64,000 nt of DNA from Nemophila menziesii (Eukaryota; Streptophyta; Magnoliopsida; Boraginales; Hydrophyllaceae): contig JARWIR010000024.1 in the NCBI GenBank assembly GCA_029959085.1, positions 16,790,296 through 16,854,295 of the forward strand, written 5' to 3'. The position numbers were made by a program, and so were the translations under genes. Below, one piece after another: positions 34,390 to 44,433 of the stretch (position 1 is its first letter; each line of letters begins with the position of its first letter). The notes beneath the pieces were generated by a model that saw nothing but the letters and a program-made list of their open reading frames with translations, did no database searches and was not told the origin of the DNA.

Positions 34390-35045
34390 TACGTAATGCA
34401 CTCTTTTTCCCTTAGCATAGGTTTTTCCCCACAGGGTTTTCCTTGCAAGGTTTTTGATGAGGCAATTTATATAAGCGTATAGATGAATACTGTACTCTTT
34501 TTTCCTTTACTAAGATTTTGTCCCATTGGGTTTTTCTTAGAAAGGTTTTAATGAGGCATATTCTCAAAACTAAATATTAAAAGGGAATACAATCTTTCAA
34601 CAAGTAAACAAATTCCAACAATATGCTACTTGTATCGCTCAAGACAAAGGATCTACATCAAAGGTGATCGAACCAAACATATCTCTCTAAAGTTATCCTT
34701 TAGACATGAACTCTTGAAGAAAAGTGAAATAGATGTAAAACAAATTTGCTCAAGTGACAGTTCAAACGATTTATTTACAAAGGCATTACCTACATCTATG
34801 TTCAAGAAATTAATACACAAGATTAGCATGCAGCGACTTCAAGATCTTTCTTAAGAAGCTGACAAGAGGGGGAGACAAATACGCACTACACTCTTTTCCT
34901 TCATCAAGGTTTTGTCCTAATAGATTTTCCTGATAAAGGTTTTTAATGAGGTAGTTTTAGTTAGCGTGTAAAGAAATGTACTCTTTTTTCCTTCACTAGA
35001 TTTTTTTCCACTAGGTTTTTCTAGGAAGGTTTTAACGAGGCATAT
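34390..35045 (+). repeat. Repeated 3' leader units of the LTR element
   Basis: Four related units start near 34396, 34487, 34885 and 34978. Each carries ACTCTTTT-CCTT, then AGGTTTT-CCC-A-TGGGTTTT-C, then AAGGTTTT-A-GAGGCA. Units 2 and 3 are separated by the RNase H tail. Such units near the 3' LTR are known in several plant copia lineages. Confidence 0.8.
34630..34854 (+). pseudogene. copia RNase H C-terminal fragment
   Basis: GDRTKHISLKLSFRHELLKK, then QICSSDSSNDLFTKALPTSM and KKLIHKISMQRLQDL correspond to the last ~70 residues of copia Pol (D-R-TKHI, DLFTKALP). It is the only coding piece left in the element and identifies it as copia-derived. Confidence 0.85.
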
Positions 35046-35064
35046 TCTTAGGGACTGAATATCC

Positions 35065-35073
35065 AAGGGGGAG
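35065..35073 (+). other. Polypurine tract
   Basis: AAGGGGGAG lies directly before the TGTT start of the 3' LTR, where plus-strand DNA synthesis would be primed. Confidence 0.75.
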
Positions 35074-35249
35074 TGTTATAAACCCATCTTAGTGGATATT
35101 TATTCCAGCCCATGGGCTAGTAGTCAAGCCCATAAACACTAGGGTTTAGGGTCTCCTATCACCTATAAATAGGAGCTCCCACTATGTAATCTGTACCTTC
35201 TCTGATAATAAACATAACGCTTCTCTTTCTTTCTTTCACGTTCATAACA
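35074..35249 (+). repeat. 3' LTR of the non-autonomous copia-type element
   Basis: 176 bp, TGTTATAAACCC to TTCATAACA, followed by target duplication AAATC. Confidence 0.92.
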
Positions 35250-35254
35250 AAATC

Positions 35255-35648
35255 ATGTTTTTCGTGTGAAAAGAGAAAAGAATATGTGTGCGTTGAACAA
35301 ATACCTTCAGATTTTACTGTTTGTTTCATATGAAAATATGACACTTACCTAAAAATAATTTTAACCCATAAGTAATGATCTATTTTTTATATTTTCTCTT
35401 ACATTAATACACATTAATATTTTTATATCATACATATTTTCTATCATTCTCTTTTTTTACTATTTCACTAATTATAATGTGAACCAACGCCTCTATCACA
35501 AAATATTTTGTCGGAGACGAAGAATCATTTATCATTGGAAAATTCTATAATATTATATCTTTCATGTTCATATGGGAACCATGACAAATTCTTAGGAAGG
35601 ATAACATTTTACATATATATATATTTAAATATTTTTGTGCCAACAATC
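35255..35648. other. Spacer
   Basis: No gene recognised between the LTR element and the CACTA element. The frame at 35508-35720 runs into the transposon end and is not a gene. Confidence 0.4.
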
Positions 35649-35659
35649 TTACACTACAA

Positions 35660-35890
35660 AAAAAAAGAGAAAAGGTGGCGGTTATTTTGCCCTTTAGTGG
35701 CGGTTATAACCGCCACATAAACATTTGTGGCACTTTCACAACCGCCACAAAGAGCGCCACCATGTTTGGAGCCACCTATTTTTCTGGTGGCAGTTACAAA
35801 ATACTGCCACAAATACTAAAGGTGGCGGTTATTAGCTGAATACGCCACAAACGGTTCGTGGCGGTCAGACTAACACGCTACCTAAGATTG
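35660..35890. repeat. CACTA sub-terminal repeats (GTGGCGGTTA type), left
   Basis: At least eight copies of GTGGCGGTT or its complement AACCGCCAC, including the palindromic pair GTGGCGGTTATAACCGCCAC near 35697. Matching words occur at 39018-39085 near the other end. Confidence 0.85.
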
Positions 35891-36009
35891 AGTCTTGAAA
35901 AAAAAAGAAAACTAATGTTAACCGCCACCAATTCTAAAAGAAGTAAAAAATAAAAAAAATTAATATTACAATATGACACACAATAATTTATTACATCCTA
36001 GAAAAACTA

Positions 36010-36112
36010 CATGGACTAACTAATTACATACACGATACTGTGTAACAGAGCTTCCATTGTTGAAGGCATTGATTCTTCAGCTTCAAATAGTTCCACAACC
36101 CTTACACGATCT
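36010..36112 (-). pseudogene. Unassigned exon-like segment in the CACTA element
   Basis: After a TGCAG acceptor near 36112 the minus strand reads DRVRVVELFEAEESMPSTME and a stop follows. It lies downstream of the helicase exons and is not part of that protein as I know it. It may be a further captured piece or the original end of the element's own transcript. Confidence 0.4.
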
Positions 36113-36221
36113 GCAAAAACAATAACAATTTTTTTTTAATTACTACCAATTTCCACTTAAATTAGTAAATGAAAATGATTGAAGATTCACAATAAAAAGT
36201 CAACACAGAGAGTTGACTTAC

Positions 36222-37382
36222 CAATCTGATGATCCTTCCAAGCTTCTTGATCTGCAAATGGATCCATTTTCTCTTTAGTTTCTGTATCTCTGTACAAATC
36301 AATGATCAAGATCATATCAACTTTGAGAAACTATAAATCTAATTAACATTACACACACGTATAACATGTATATATACCTGTAACGAGCCAAAGCTACATC
36401 AAATCTTTTATCCTGATTTACTCCACCTTCCTCATCATATGCTTCCGGAATTCTATACTGTATTAAAATGAATAAGAAAAACGCATTTTATATCAGTTAA
36501 AAGCACATTAAGTAGAGATAATAATTTCAGTAAGTATCTAAATTACATTGTTACCTCATTATTATCATCAGTTTCCTCAGTCCATGCTAACTAAATCATA
36601 TATATCTTTCTTGTATCTGCCAAAACATACATTTTTTAATACAATGTCACACTTGAGATTTAATCTACCTAAACACCATTAAAACAGGAAGAGTAAGTCA
36701 TAATTACCTATGGTTACGCTTTTGATACCATCGAATAAGTATTGTTCCTCTTCAATTTCATCTCTGAGAAATCAAAATATGTGGTGTAAAAATGAGAATA
36801 TGAAGAAAAGATATGATTTAAGGATTACAGAAGAAAAAGCAAGTTAATTTCTTTATAATACCTGAGTTCCTCTAGTTTCTTCTGCTCCCTTTTATTTAAG
36901 TATTCTTGTCTTGAAGCTTTTTTGTACAAAGTAATACATGACACGTAAATTTAATAAAGTTACGAAAATTTGCATAATCAAATAAGGATCATTATAACAA
37001 AATAAACCTTATAGTATCGAGCAGATCATCTTCCAAAGCTTTGGATCTTCAAATAGCTTATTCTGTTATGTACATATACACATTTCACAATTCAGAATTA
37101 TAGGTAACGATAAATATATAAATTACCATGGAAATAAAACGTAGAAAAATTATTACCTTCGTCCTTTTTACTCAATTTTCGCTCAGTTACCTGTAAAAAA
37201 ACAAGGATAAAAAACCATATCAGAAAATACATCTCAGTAAAAACAAATTTCATAGAGCAGAAAAAATCATTATCACTCGGTAATTATTTTATTAATACCT
37301 TCTTAGTTGCTACAGCATCACGTTCTCTAACATGCTTCTCTAATTCCTCCCTTTCTCTTTTGTCACGTCTTTCTTCTTCAAA
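36222..37382 (-). pseudogene. Captured exons of a DEAH-box splicing helicase (PRP2/DHX16/DEAH1-like)
   Basis: Exons in transcript order: 37382-37299 (FEEERRDKREREELEKHVRE), 37190-37157 (VTERKLSKKDE), about 37055-37008 (RSKALEDDLLDTI), about 36927-36862 (KASRQEYLNKREQKKLEELR), 36763-36708 (DEIEEEQYLFDGIKSVT), 36616-36555 (RYKKDIYDLV, then after a one-base shift TEETDDNNE), 36457-36378 (YRIPEAYDEEGGVNQDKRFD), 36289-36222 (DTETKEKMDPFADQEAW). These are consecutive parts of the N-terminal region that precedes the helicase core in PRP2-family proteins (SRQEYL-KRE-KKLEELRD, EAY--EG-VNQ-KRF, NPFA-QEAWE-HQIG), which remodel the spliceosome before the first step. Introns are kept, so capture was at the DNA level. 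One acceptor (near 36927) reads ACAA instead of ACAG. The ATPase core is absent, so the fragment has no helicase activity. Confidence 0.85.
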
Positions 37383-37717
37383 CTGTAAAAAATCAATTTA
37401 TTCTCATGAAAAAGTCACTTTAGTCTCATAAAATAGTTATTATATAAACAAATATGTTTATGATAAGCTAAAAAATTTCAAAAGATGTAAGAAAGAGGGA
37501 TTAAGTAGAGAAATACATGAAACACAAAGTATGCATATTACATGTTCGATAAAATGATTAAACAAATAAATACCTAAATAAAGTCTCAAATTCTACACAA
37601 ACAGCAGCTATGATCACTATAATGACACTGAAAAAAAACTTAATTAATAAGTATACACTCGTATATCACATTTCGCATCTAACAAAGTTTTAAAAATTGA
37701 AAAAAGAAATCAAAGTA

Positions 37718-38530
37718 CCTGATACATAAGTTCACCAAGAGAATAAACTTGATCTTCAGAAGGTTTAGCAGATAGTAATGCATTAAAGGCCTACATATGA
37801 ATAATACACACATTAATTATATTCAAACTTCACCAAATTCGATTTTTTTAGTGTAATTACTTACCTTCACTCAAGAGTATTCGTAAATAGGATGTTTAGT
37901 AGGTGCTGTTCTCATCAATTTTCGTCACAGAATCCTGATCATTATACATTGAAAGATAAGCAATTAAAACACATTGGTACACTTGAAAGGAAAGATAATG
38001 CGAAATTCATATGATTATATATGTGGTATATGTATAAAAACCTTGATGATGTAATTAGCAGCATTCACGCTTCTGCTTTTGAAGATATCATTTTTTACAT
38101 CCTCTGTTTTCCTTCACTTTCAGCCCCTGAATTTTTTACCAAGGAAAAGCTCATGAGAAAACACTCCAAATGGAGAAGGGTGGTGTATTTTACCTCTAGG
38201 TGTACTAGCTCATCTTGAATTTGCATCTTCTCTATGTTCAGCATCTGATAGACCATGATCAGAATGAGCATCTCCTGTAGCATTTTCGATTTAATAGCCT
38301 ATCAAACATGTCAGCAAGTAAGCATATTTTAGATATTTTAGACTATCATAAACTAAAGAATACGAATAACTCACCAAATTTGATACTTTAGACTCAAGAG
38401 CAACATGTAAAGGTTGTTTTCCACATCACCATAAGAAGCCGTACACATCGATCCTCAAGTTATTCTCATCCATTACCTCGTACAATGACAAATCCCACTT
38501 CTCCACCACCTCGATTTCCAAGTTCATTCA
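37718..38530 (-). pseudogene. Further captured exon-like segments, unassigned
   Basis: Minus-strand segments with plausible splice borders: 37793-37718 (AFNALLSAKPSEDQVYSLGE), about 37935-37862 (MRTAPTKHPIYEY), 38280-38040 (HSDHGLSDAEHREDAN, PRGKIHHPSPFGVFSHE, DVKNDIFKSRSVNAANYIIK) and 38526-38390 (MNLEIEVVEKWDLSLYEVMD, LHVALESKVSN). They contain stops and shifts. I do not recognise the source; they could come from one or more other host genes. Confidence 0.45.
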
Positions 38531-38900
38531 AACTAGGTCAAAATCATGATCAATGCGACCTCTCACTACTACCACAGCCGAACAGAGCAGATAAATAATG
38601 GAAGAATTGAGATAGGAATTTACCTCTACCGTAGAGAACCACCGCGAGAAAAGAGAGAGCGCCACCGCGAGAAAAGAGAGAGCGCCACCGTGAGAAAAGA
38701 GAGAGCGCCACCACGGCAAAAGACAGCACCACCGGAGAAGACAAACGCAAGCAAATTGGCATACAAGGGAGAAACTGTATACAATAAGAGAAGAAAAGGA
38801 AGTAGAGAAGGCTGAAAGAGACGGCGCCGTCATGGAGAGGTGGAGCTCGGTGGCGGAGAAGATGCGGTCTAGGGTTAGGGTTTTGCTTTGCGTGAGAGAG
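38528..38900 (-). promoter_or_regulatory. Captured 5' leader with telo-box and 24-bp repeats
   Basis: On the minus strand the segment begins AAAACCCTAACCCTAGAC (plus 38868-38885), the telo-box motif frequent upstream of plant translation-related genes. An ATG at 38833 opens a 101-codon frame (MTAPSLSAFSTSF) whose middle is coded by about 3.5 tandem copies of a 24-bp unit (GAGAAAAGAGAGAGCGCCAC on plus, 38636-38735). The frame is repeat-driven and I do not call it a protein; the leader itself looks like a real captured promoter or 5' UTR. Confidence 0.5.
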
Positions 38901-39112
38901 AGACAGAAGAGAGAGAAAGAGTTTTGTCTATTTGATTTGTTAAAATGAAATTGATAATTAAGTATCAGTATGTATATTGCTTAATTAATAGAATTGCTAG
39001 TGTATATAAACCATACCGCCATGGAAAATATTTTTAAATTGGGTTAATAATGGCGGTTAAAGTTAACGCCACCCGTTAAATGCTACCTTTACTAAGATTT
39101 CTTGTAGTGTTA

Positions 39113-40524
39113 AACTGATCAAATTAGTTAGCAAATTGGACATATGAAGCTTCTAACTAAGCTTACTTTTGAATTTGTCATCATAAATTGAGTTGTCAAA
39201 CAGAAACAACTTTGCTAACTTAGAAGAGGGTGAACATGTCATATACTAAATATGATTGTAATTAATATTAAAAAAATTTATCTTTAACGATACAATCAAT
39301 TAAATATTTGTATTTCCAAGGTATAGCTAAGAACGACATATAAAAAATGCTGAGAAAGAGTAAAAAGATAATTTCTATTTCCAATATCGTTCTATATCAT
39401 GTATATTAAAAATATACAATTATAGTTAATTAGGTACTTTGCATTTTTCAAATAAATAAGGAACAATAAGTCATTTATGAAAATACAGTAGGGAGCATCC
39501 ATCATTCTCTTATTTCAAATTCTTTATTACAGAAAGTTAAAGTGCAGGGACTAATTGGTGAAAAGACAAGATTGTATAGGTTAGAGATGCACTTTTGATA
39601 ATTAAGGTGTTGTTAGGAAAAAACAATCATACATAGATAATGGGACTTATAGTGCATTTTACAGTATAACCTATTGTAATTTAGAATACATATACATCTA
39701 CCCTTTCTCATTCCAATCCAAACTAGCAATTATACTCACATGAAAAAGATAAATTTGAGTTTTTTGAACTAAAAGAATACATACATTAGGTTAATTTGCA
39801 TAACACATATGGTTAACTTGACTTTCAAGTTAAAACCTTATTATAAGGTTTCTCTTTAATATTTTAGTAAATGATGATCTCTACTTTATTATACTTTGGC
39901 AAAAACACAAACAAATATCTCCACTCTATTATGGGCAAGTCAAACTACAACTTAACACCACATCACTAATATACAACTACATACCACCATTCTCCCTATA
40001 TATATAGGAAACATATTCTCATCATCTTCTTTATATATTCCTCAACTTAGCAGGTTTTGGTAGTTGGAAAGATAAATCAACATGTTTGGGTATGCTTAAT
40101 CATATATATCACAATAAGATATATCACCTTATACATGGACATTTACTAAACATTCTTGTTCACTTACACCAGCTTCTTCAATCTGTGAGGAAACCAAAAT
40201 ATACGGATAGTACGTAACATATGTCATATGTGCACAGTAAGATAGTATATAACTGCAATATCTAATAATGTCAATATACAAATAGTATAGGACTGAGAGC
40301 TGAATATATCTTAGAAACAGAGGTTACACTTATAATTTCCATACATGGATCGAGAATATATCTTCTACGAATTTTTCAGAGTAGAGTCACTTTAATAACA
40401 TGGTCTATTTGCAATTATGCAAATATGCAGACTAACCATAGTAAACATCATCCCATAATACAGTAATAGCAATTTAAAACATTTATTGCTTGTTAACCTT
40501 GAAAGGAGGACAAAAGTCAAAAAC
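39113..40524. other. AT-rich intergenic, no gene recognised
   Basis: No coding frame, RNA gene or transposon end that I can support. Confidence 0.4.
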
Positions 40525-40685
40525 ATAATACAGTATTAGCACTTGAATCCCCTAAACTTTCACTGTGGCAAAAGGTAAGTTTCGTTTAAAGACTTAAAAT
40601 TAATCATCATATTTTGCACAACAAACCACTATGGTGAAGACATTTACCATATTCTGAATATGATATGAAGTTTGATTAATTGTTA
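40525..40685 (-). repeat. Dispersed repeat, inverted copy of 30725-30905
   Basis: Reverse-complement match to the segment beside the SurE relic, about 160 bp with scattered differences. The two copies lie 9.6 kb apart in opposite orientation. Confidence 0.75.
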
Positions 40686-40779
40686 AAAAGAATGAAGAGG
40701 CTGTGACGGACGATTCATCCTAAATATAAATTGAGCACTGAGAAAAAAGTGAATTGTATCTTTGTAAAGAGAAAACAAA

Positions 40780-41345
40780 AGATTATATGTATTACCCGTA
40801 TACTCAAAAATATTTAAACTCGTATACTCGATCCCTATATTAACTAAAATTGCCTTTTCAATCCCTATACTAGCCAAAATTGCACTTGCGCTAAATTAGC
40901 CAACTTCTACAGAGGTCCTTATTCCATGCAAAATACCCTGTGAGTGATGTAATTGCGCTGTAGGGCCCTATATTTTGCAAAAACAACCCTACATGTCCTT
41001 AAACTATGAAAATAAGCTATATACTGGCTTAATTACACTATAGGTCCCCTTCTTATGCAAAGTTAAACTTTAAGTCCCTATATTAAGCAAATGTTGCAAA
41101 ATAATTCTCTGTATATAAAAAACACTATAAGTCCCTATGTTAAATGCAAATTGCACTTAAAACCTTGAATTTAAACAAAATTACACTTTAAGCCACTATA
41201 TTCGACAAAAAATGCAGTATAAGTTCTTTTTTATGCAAAATTAGACTTTAAGATCCTATATCAAGCGAATATTGCGCCATAAGTCCCTAAAATGAAAATA
41301 TTAAACTTTTAAGTCCCTATATATATATATATATATATATACCAC
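40780..41345. repeat. Degenerate ~37-bp repeats with AAGTCCCTATATTA words, then (TA)n
   Basis: The phrase TTTAAGTCCCTATATTAAGC and variants (TATAGGTCCCCTTCTTATGC, TATAAGTCCCTATGTTAAATG, TTTAAGCCACTATATTCGAC, TTTAAGATCCTATATCAAGC) recur at least ten times, alternating with ATGCAAAATTACAC-like text. The array ends in a TA microsatellite at about 41319-41342. It lies 250 bp downstream of the pseudokinase stop codon. Confidence 0.75.
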
Positions 41346-41597
41346 AAGGATAATCTTATTTCTTATTAAACTTATTTGAGTTATTAAGTTGGGAGCCTAC
41401 TAAATTATGACATTTATTTGTAATCTTATTTTCTGTTTGTAATGTATATATTTAATCTGTTATGACTAGTAGGAAAAAGAAAATCATCCCTACCGATAAT
41501 AATATTTATTTGCCATTAAGGGCTTAGTGATAAGAATCTCTATATTTAAAACATAAACTTGAGAAACAAACTTACATAAACTATGTATGACGGTTGT

Positions 41598-43478
41598 TTA
41601 ATAGTAGGAGAAGTCTAGAAATTTCTCATGTTTCTTGACAATTTGCAATTTCTTAAGACACCTGACAACTTGTTTCATTGAAGGACGTTCATCTGGAGTT
41701 TTATTTATGCATTTCATTGCCAACTCAGTAATTGTACACCCATCTGTGAGAGAAAAATCACAGTCAATGAACAAACTTTGGTGCACAAGTGAATGGACAA
41801 TCTTTTCCATACTGTCCTTTGATTCACAATCTGAGTTCTTAGGTTGGTATAGACCCCAAGCCCATTCATAAATGAGACATTTACCGGGCACACTTTCTTC
41901 TTCTATGTAGATTCTTTTGCTTATTAGATTCAGTAATATAACACCAAATGCAAAAACATCCGTCTTTGTTGACCATTTACCTGACCGCTCAATAGCTGGG
42001 TCAATGTAGCCCTCACATCCATACAAGGAATGATCTTCGTATAATGTAGCGTCACGAAAAAATCCTCCGCTGATCATGCCAAAGTCAAACAATTTGGGGT
42101 TGTATTGCTGCAGAAAGGTAACAGAATCCTTCCATAATTAGTGAAAGACAATAGGGTGGGAAAAAAAAGTGTGACATACGATCTGACAAGTTGACTCCAT
42201 GTGATCTATCCTAATCTTACAATCTACACAAGTGATCTTAAAAATGCAAAAAACTGACTTCTAAATCAATGTCAGGAAAACAAGGCACAGATCAAACCTC
42301 ATCAAGAACTATATGAGCTGCAGAAATATTGCGAATCAAGAACGCAGTATATGGTGGAATTCCCCTATGGAAAAATTTAACAAGATGAGCAAATCCAAGC
42401 GCAGTCTTGATTCTTTGAAGCCAAGTAAAAGTATCTACAAGTAAATCACAACTTCACATTAGTAATCATGTAAAAGGTTATAGCAATTGAGGCTCTTGTA
42501 ATCTCAAAATCAAGCCATGGGTCAGAAAAATGTCACGAAAAACACATGCTCCAAAAAATAACCACTAGTGGCTCTCCTCTTAGTTTTTCGTCCAATTTGA
42601 TTATCATGCGCGTTTGTCGCTATTATTTATGGTAATTTTACTTCTTTTTTTTACAATTTTAACAAACTTTAGAAAAAAATACCCTCTACTAAATTTTATT
42701 ATTTATAATTTTTTTTGGAGCTTACAAAGTTTCCATGGAATGGAAGTCCTGATCCAATGACACTACGGAACAAGGATTTTATATGTAAGGTTAAGGAAAA
42801 AGGTTTTGAAAATTTTCGTGGACCATAACATTATAAACTTTTTTTGCTTTTCTTTTATAAAGGTGAAAACAGTTTTTGAAAAATTTAGAAGGACCCAGAC
42901 CCCAAATTATATAAGGTGACTCCGTCTGTGCCTAGAGCAAGTTTTTATTCCAATAAAAAGCTCATGGCACAGAAGTTCCACAAATTAATTTAAAAAATTA
43001 GGTGATTTAACAGAGTAGAAGACAATGCATACCCTTAGGCACGAGATTATGAACCGTGTCTAGTGGATTAAAATAGTAGATAACAGCAACATGTCCGTGT
43101 AGCCAGACATATCCATACAACTCTATCATGCCGGGCAGGCTTTTCATTTGTTCATGTCGAAGAAGGACAACTTCAAGCTGAAAGGAAACTAAAAGAATTA
43201 TTACACGCTTTCAAAACAAAAGTTAGTAATAATTTTATTCAAAATCGAAAATCTTGCACCATCAATCGAGATTCATTGTCTCCAGGTAAACATGGAAATG
43301 TTTCTATATCTTTCCATATCTTCACCATTAAACGCTCCTTTATACCCATATAAGGCTTGGATATTCCACGGTACACTTTGCCAAATTGGAAGGTACCAAG
43401 CAAATTTTCTTCACTATAATTGTTGGTGTACTCCATTACTTGCTCATGCTCCAGCAGATTAGCAAAACCACGGTTCAA
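41598..43478 (-). CDS. Pseudokinase gene, ZED1/ZRK-like, four exons
   Basis: Exons about 43478-43260, 43177-43033, 42434-42298 and 42107-41598 join in frame (phases 0, 1, 0) with GT/AG borders and no internal stop, giving about 330 residues, close to the usual length of ZED1/ZRK proteins. N-lobe: EEQ-like VMEYTNNYSEENLLGTFQFG and KVYRG; the glycine loop reads G-T-F-Q-F-G, lacking the second Gly. LMVKIWK gives the ATP-site Lys. The catalytic HRD-x4-N is FLIRNISAAHIVLDE, so the catalytic Asp is Asn. DFG is kept (LFDFGMISGG). Then GYIDPAIERSGKWSTKTDVF and the helix F-G arginine DERPSMKQVVR. These proteins bind NLR receptors and act as decoys or adaptors; that role is inferred. The first exon has no in-frame ATG downstream of a TGA just upstream, so the true start may be TTG-adjacent, in a missed 5' exon, or lost. 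WAK-like kinases are the main alternative family. Confidence 0.7.
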
Positions 43479-43499
43479 TAATCTATTCAGTTTTCAATC

Positions 43500-44420
43500 A
43501 AAAAACTACATTACTAACCTACTCATGCTACAATTTTTATCTTTGTAAAGAGGAATACATTAAAGAAAAAATACCTATTAATAAATATTTCCATTAATGG
43601 TTCGAAACACTCTTGCCTAAAAAGTCAACTTTAGAAAATTAGTCACATGAAAGAAGATGTTTTAGAATGGGTAATTAAAAAACGAGGATTAATGGTACGA
43701 AACTGGAAATAATCCAATTGTACATAATGATGCAGTGCAGCAGAAAACATGTGCAAGTTATATCAACCAAAAGCCCTAGAAATCAGAATTAAGGATATTT
43801 CCCGATCCCCTGTATATAGGACTAATACCATGACATAGTAATACATTTAAAAAAGTTAAAAAAAAAAAGAAGAAAAAAAGGAGCACGATGAATCGATGAT
43901 GTTATAGTACAATACCGTTTTGTGTATTGAATAGATGAAAAAAGGTTCTTTAATTTTTAACAATTGTAGGTGAATTATAAAAGATTTAAAAAATTATCAT
44001 CCATACATTGTAAAGTATGGGTATATTTTATTAGGTAATATTTAATACTATATTAATGAACTAGATTAATTAGGTAAGTAATATAATTTATAAATTTAAA
44101 ATATAAAGTATATATTGTAATATGATTGTTTTAGATTATCCTCAGATAAAAATATATTTCTTTTATTATATTTATGTAACAAATTATGTAACAAATTAAT
44201 TATAATTTAATATATATAATTGTATATATTAAATATATATTTATCTTATATAAATTATTTTGTGTAATTGATTACAATCATATACTAAAATGTAATACTA
44301 AAATCATAATTTGTTCATGATTATGAGATTCTTTTTATAAAATTAAGTTAATTTTTTTTCTTATTTATGTACTAATTAAGTGACGACTAAGAGAACGGAG
44401 TTCATCAGATAAACATGATA
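43500..44420. other. AT-rich flank of the pseudokinase gene
   Basis: Likely holds the promoter of the minus-strand gene. I see no upstream exon. Very AT-rich from 43920 on. Confidence 0.4.
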
Positions 44421-44433
44421 AACTGGCTTGTTT

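Larger units (their letters stand above)
31219..35254 (+). mobile_element. Non-autonomous copia-type LTR element, TSD AAATC
   Basis: LTRs at 31224-31398 and 35074-35249 (175 and 176 bp) start TGTTATAAACCC and end TTCATAACA. They differ at only about ten sites by eye. AAATC flanks both ends (31219-31223 and 35250-35254). The left LTR is followed by CGTTATCAGTACG, where a tRNA primer site is expected, and the right LTR is preceded by the purine tract AAGGGGGAG. The internal 3.7 kb lacks gag and pol apart from a last RNase H piece, holds a SINE, and has long A/T-rich degenerate stretches. It must depend on proteins from a full-length relative. Confidence 0.92.
35649..39112 (-). mobile_element. 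Gene-carrying CACTA element, complete ends, TSD TTA
   Basis: The element starts CACTACAAAAAA at 35652 and ends TTTCTTGTAGTG at 39109, with TTA on both sides (35649-35651 and 39110-39112). Length is about 3458 bp. Sub-terminal repeats GTGGCGGTTA/TAACCGCCAC fill the first ~230 bp and recur near the right end. No transposase is present. Instead the body holds minus-strand exon-like segments with GT/AG borders, at least eight of which match a DEAH-box splicing helicase. It is therefore a non-autonomous CACTA element that has captured host gene sequence. Confidence 0.88.

Noticed and set aside
38528..38833. 101-codon frame from an ATG near the telo-box leader
   Set aside because: Its middle is coded by 24-bp tandem repeats and the opposite strand is open as well; no support as a protein.
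41635..41871. Plus-strand 78-codon frame
   Set aside because: It is antisense to the last exon of the pseudokinase gene.
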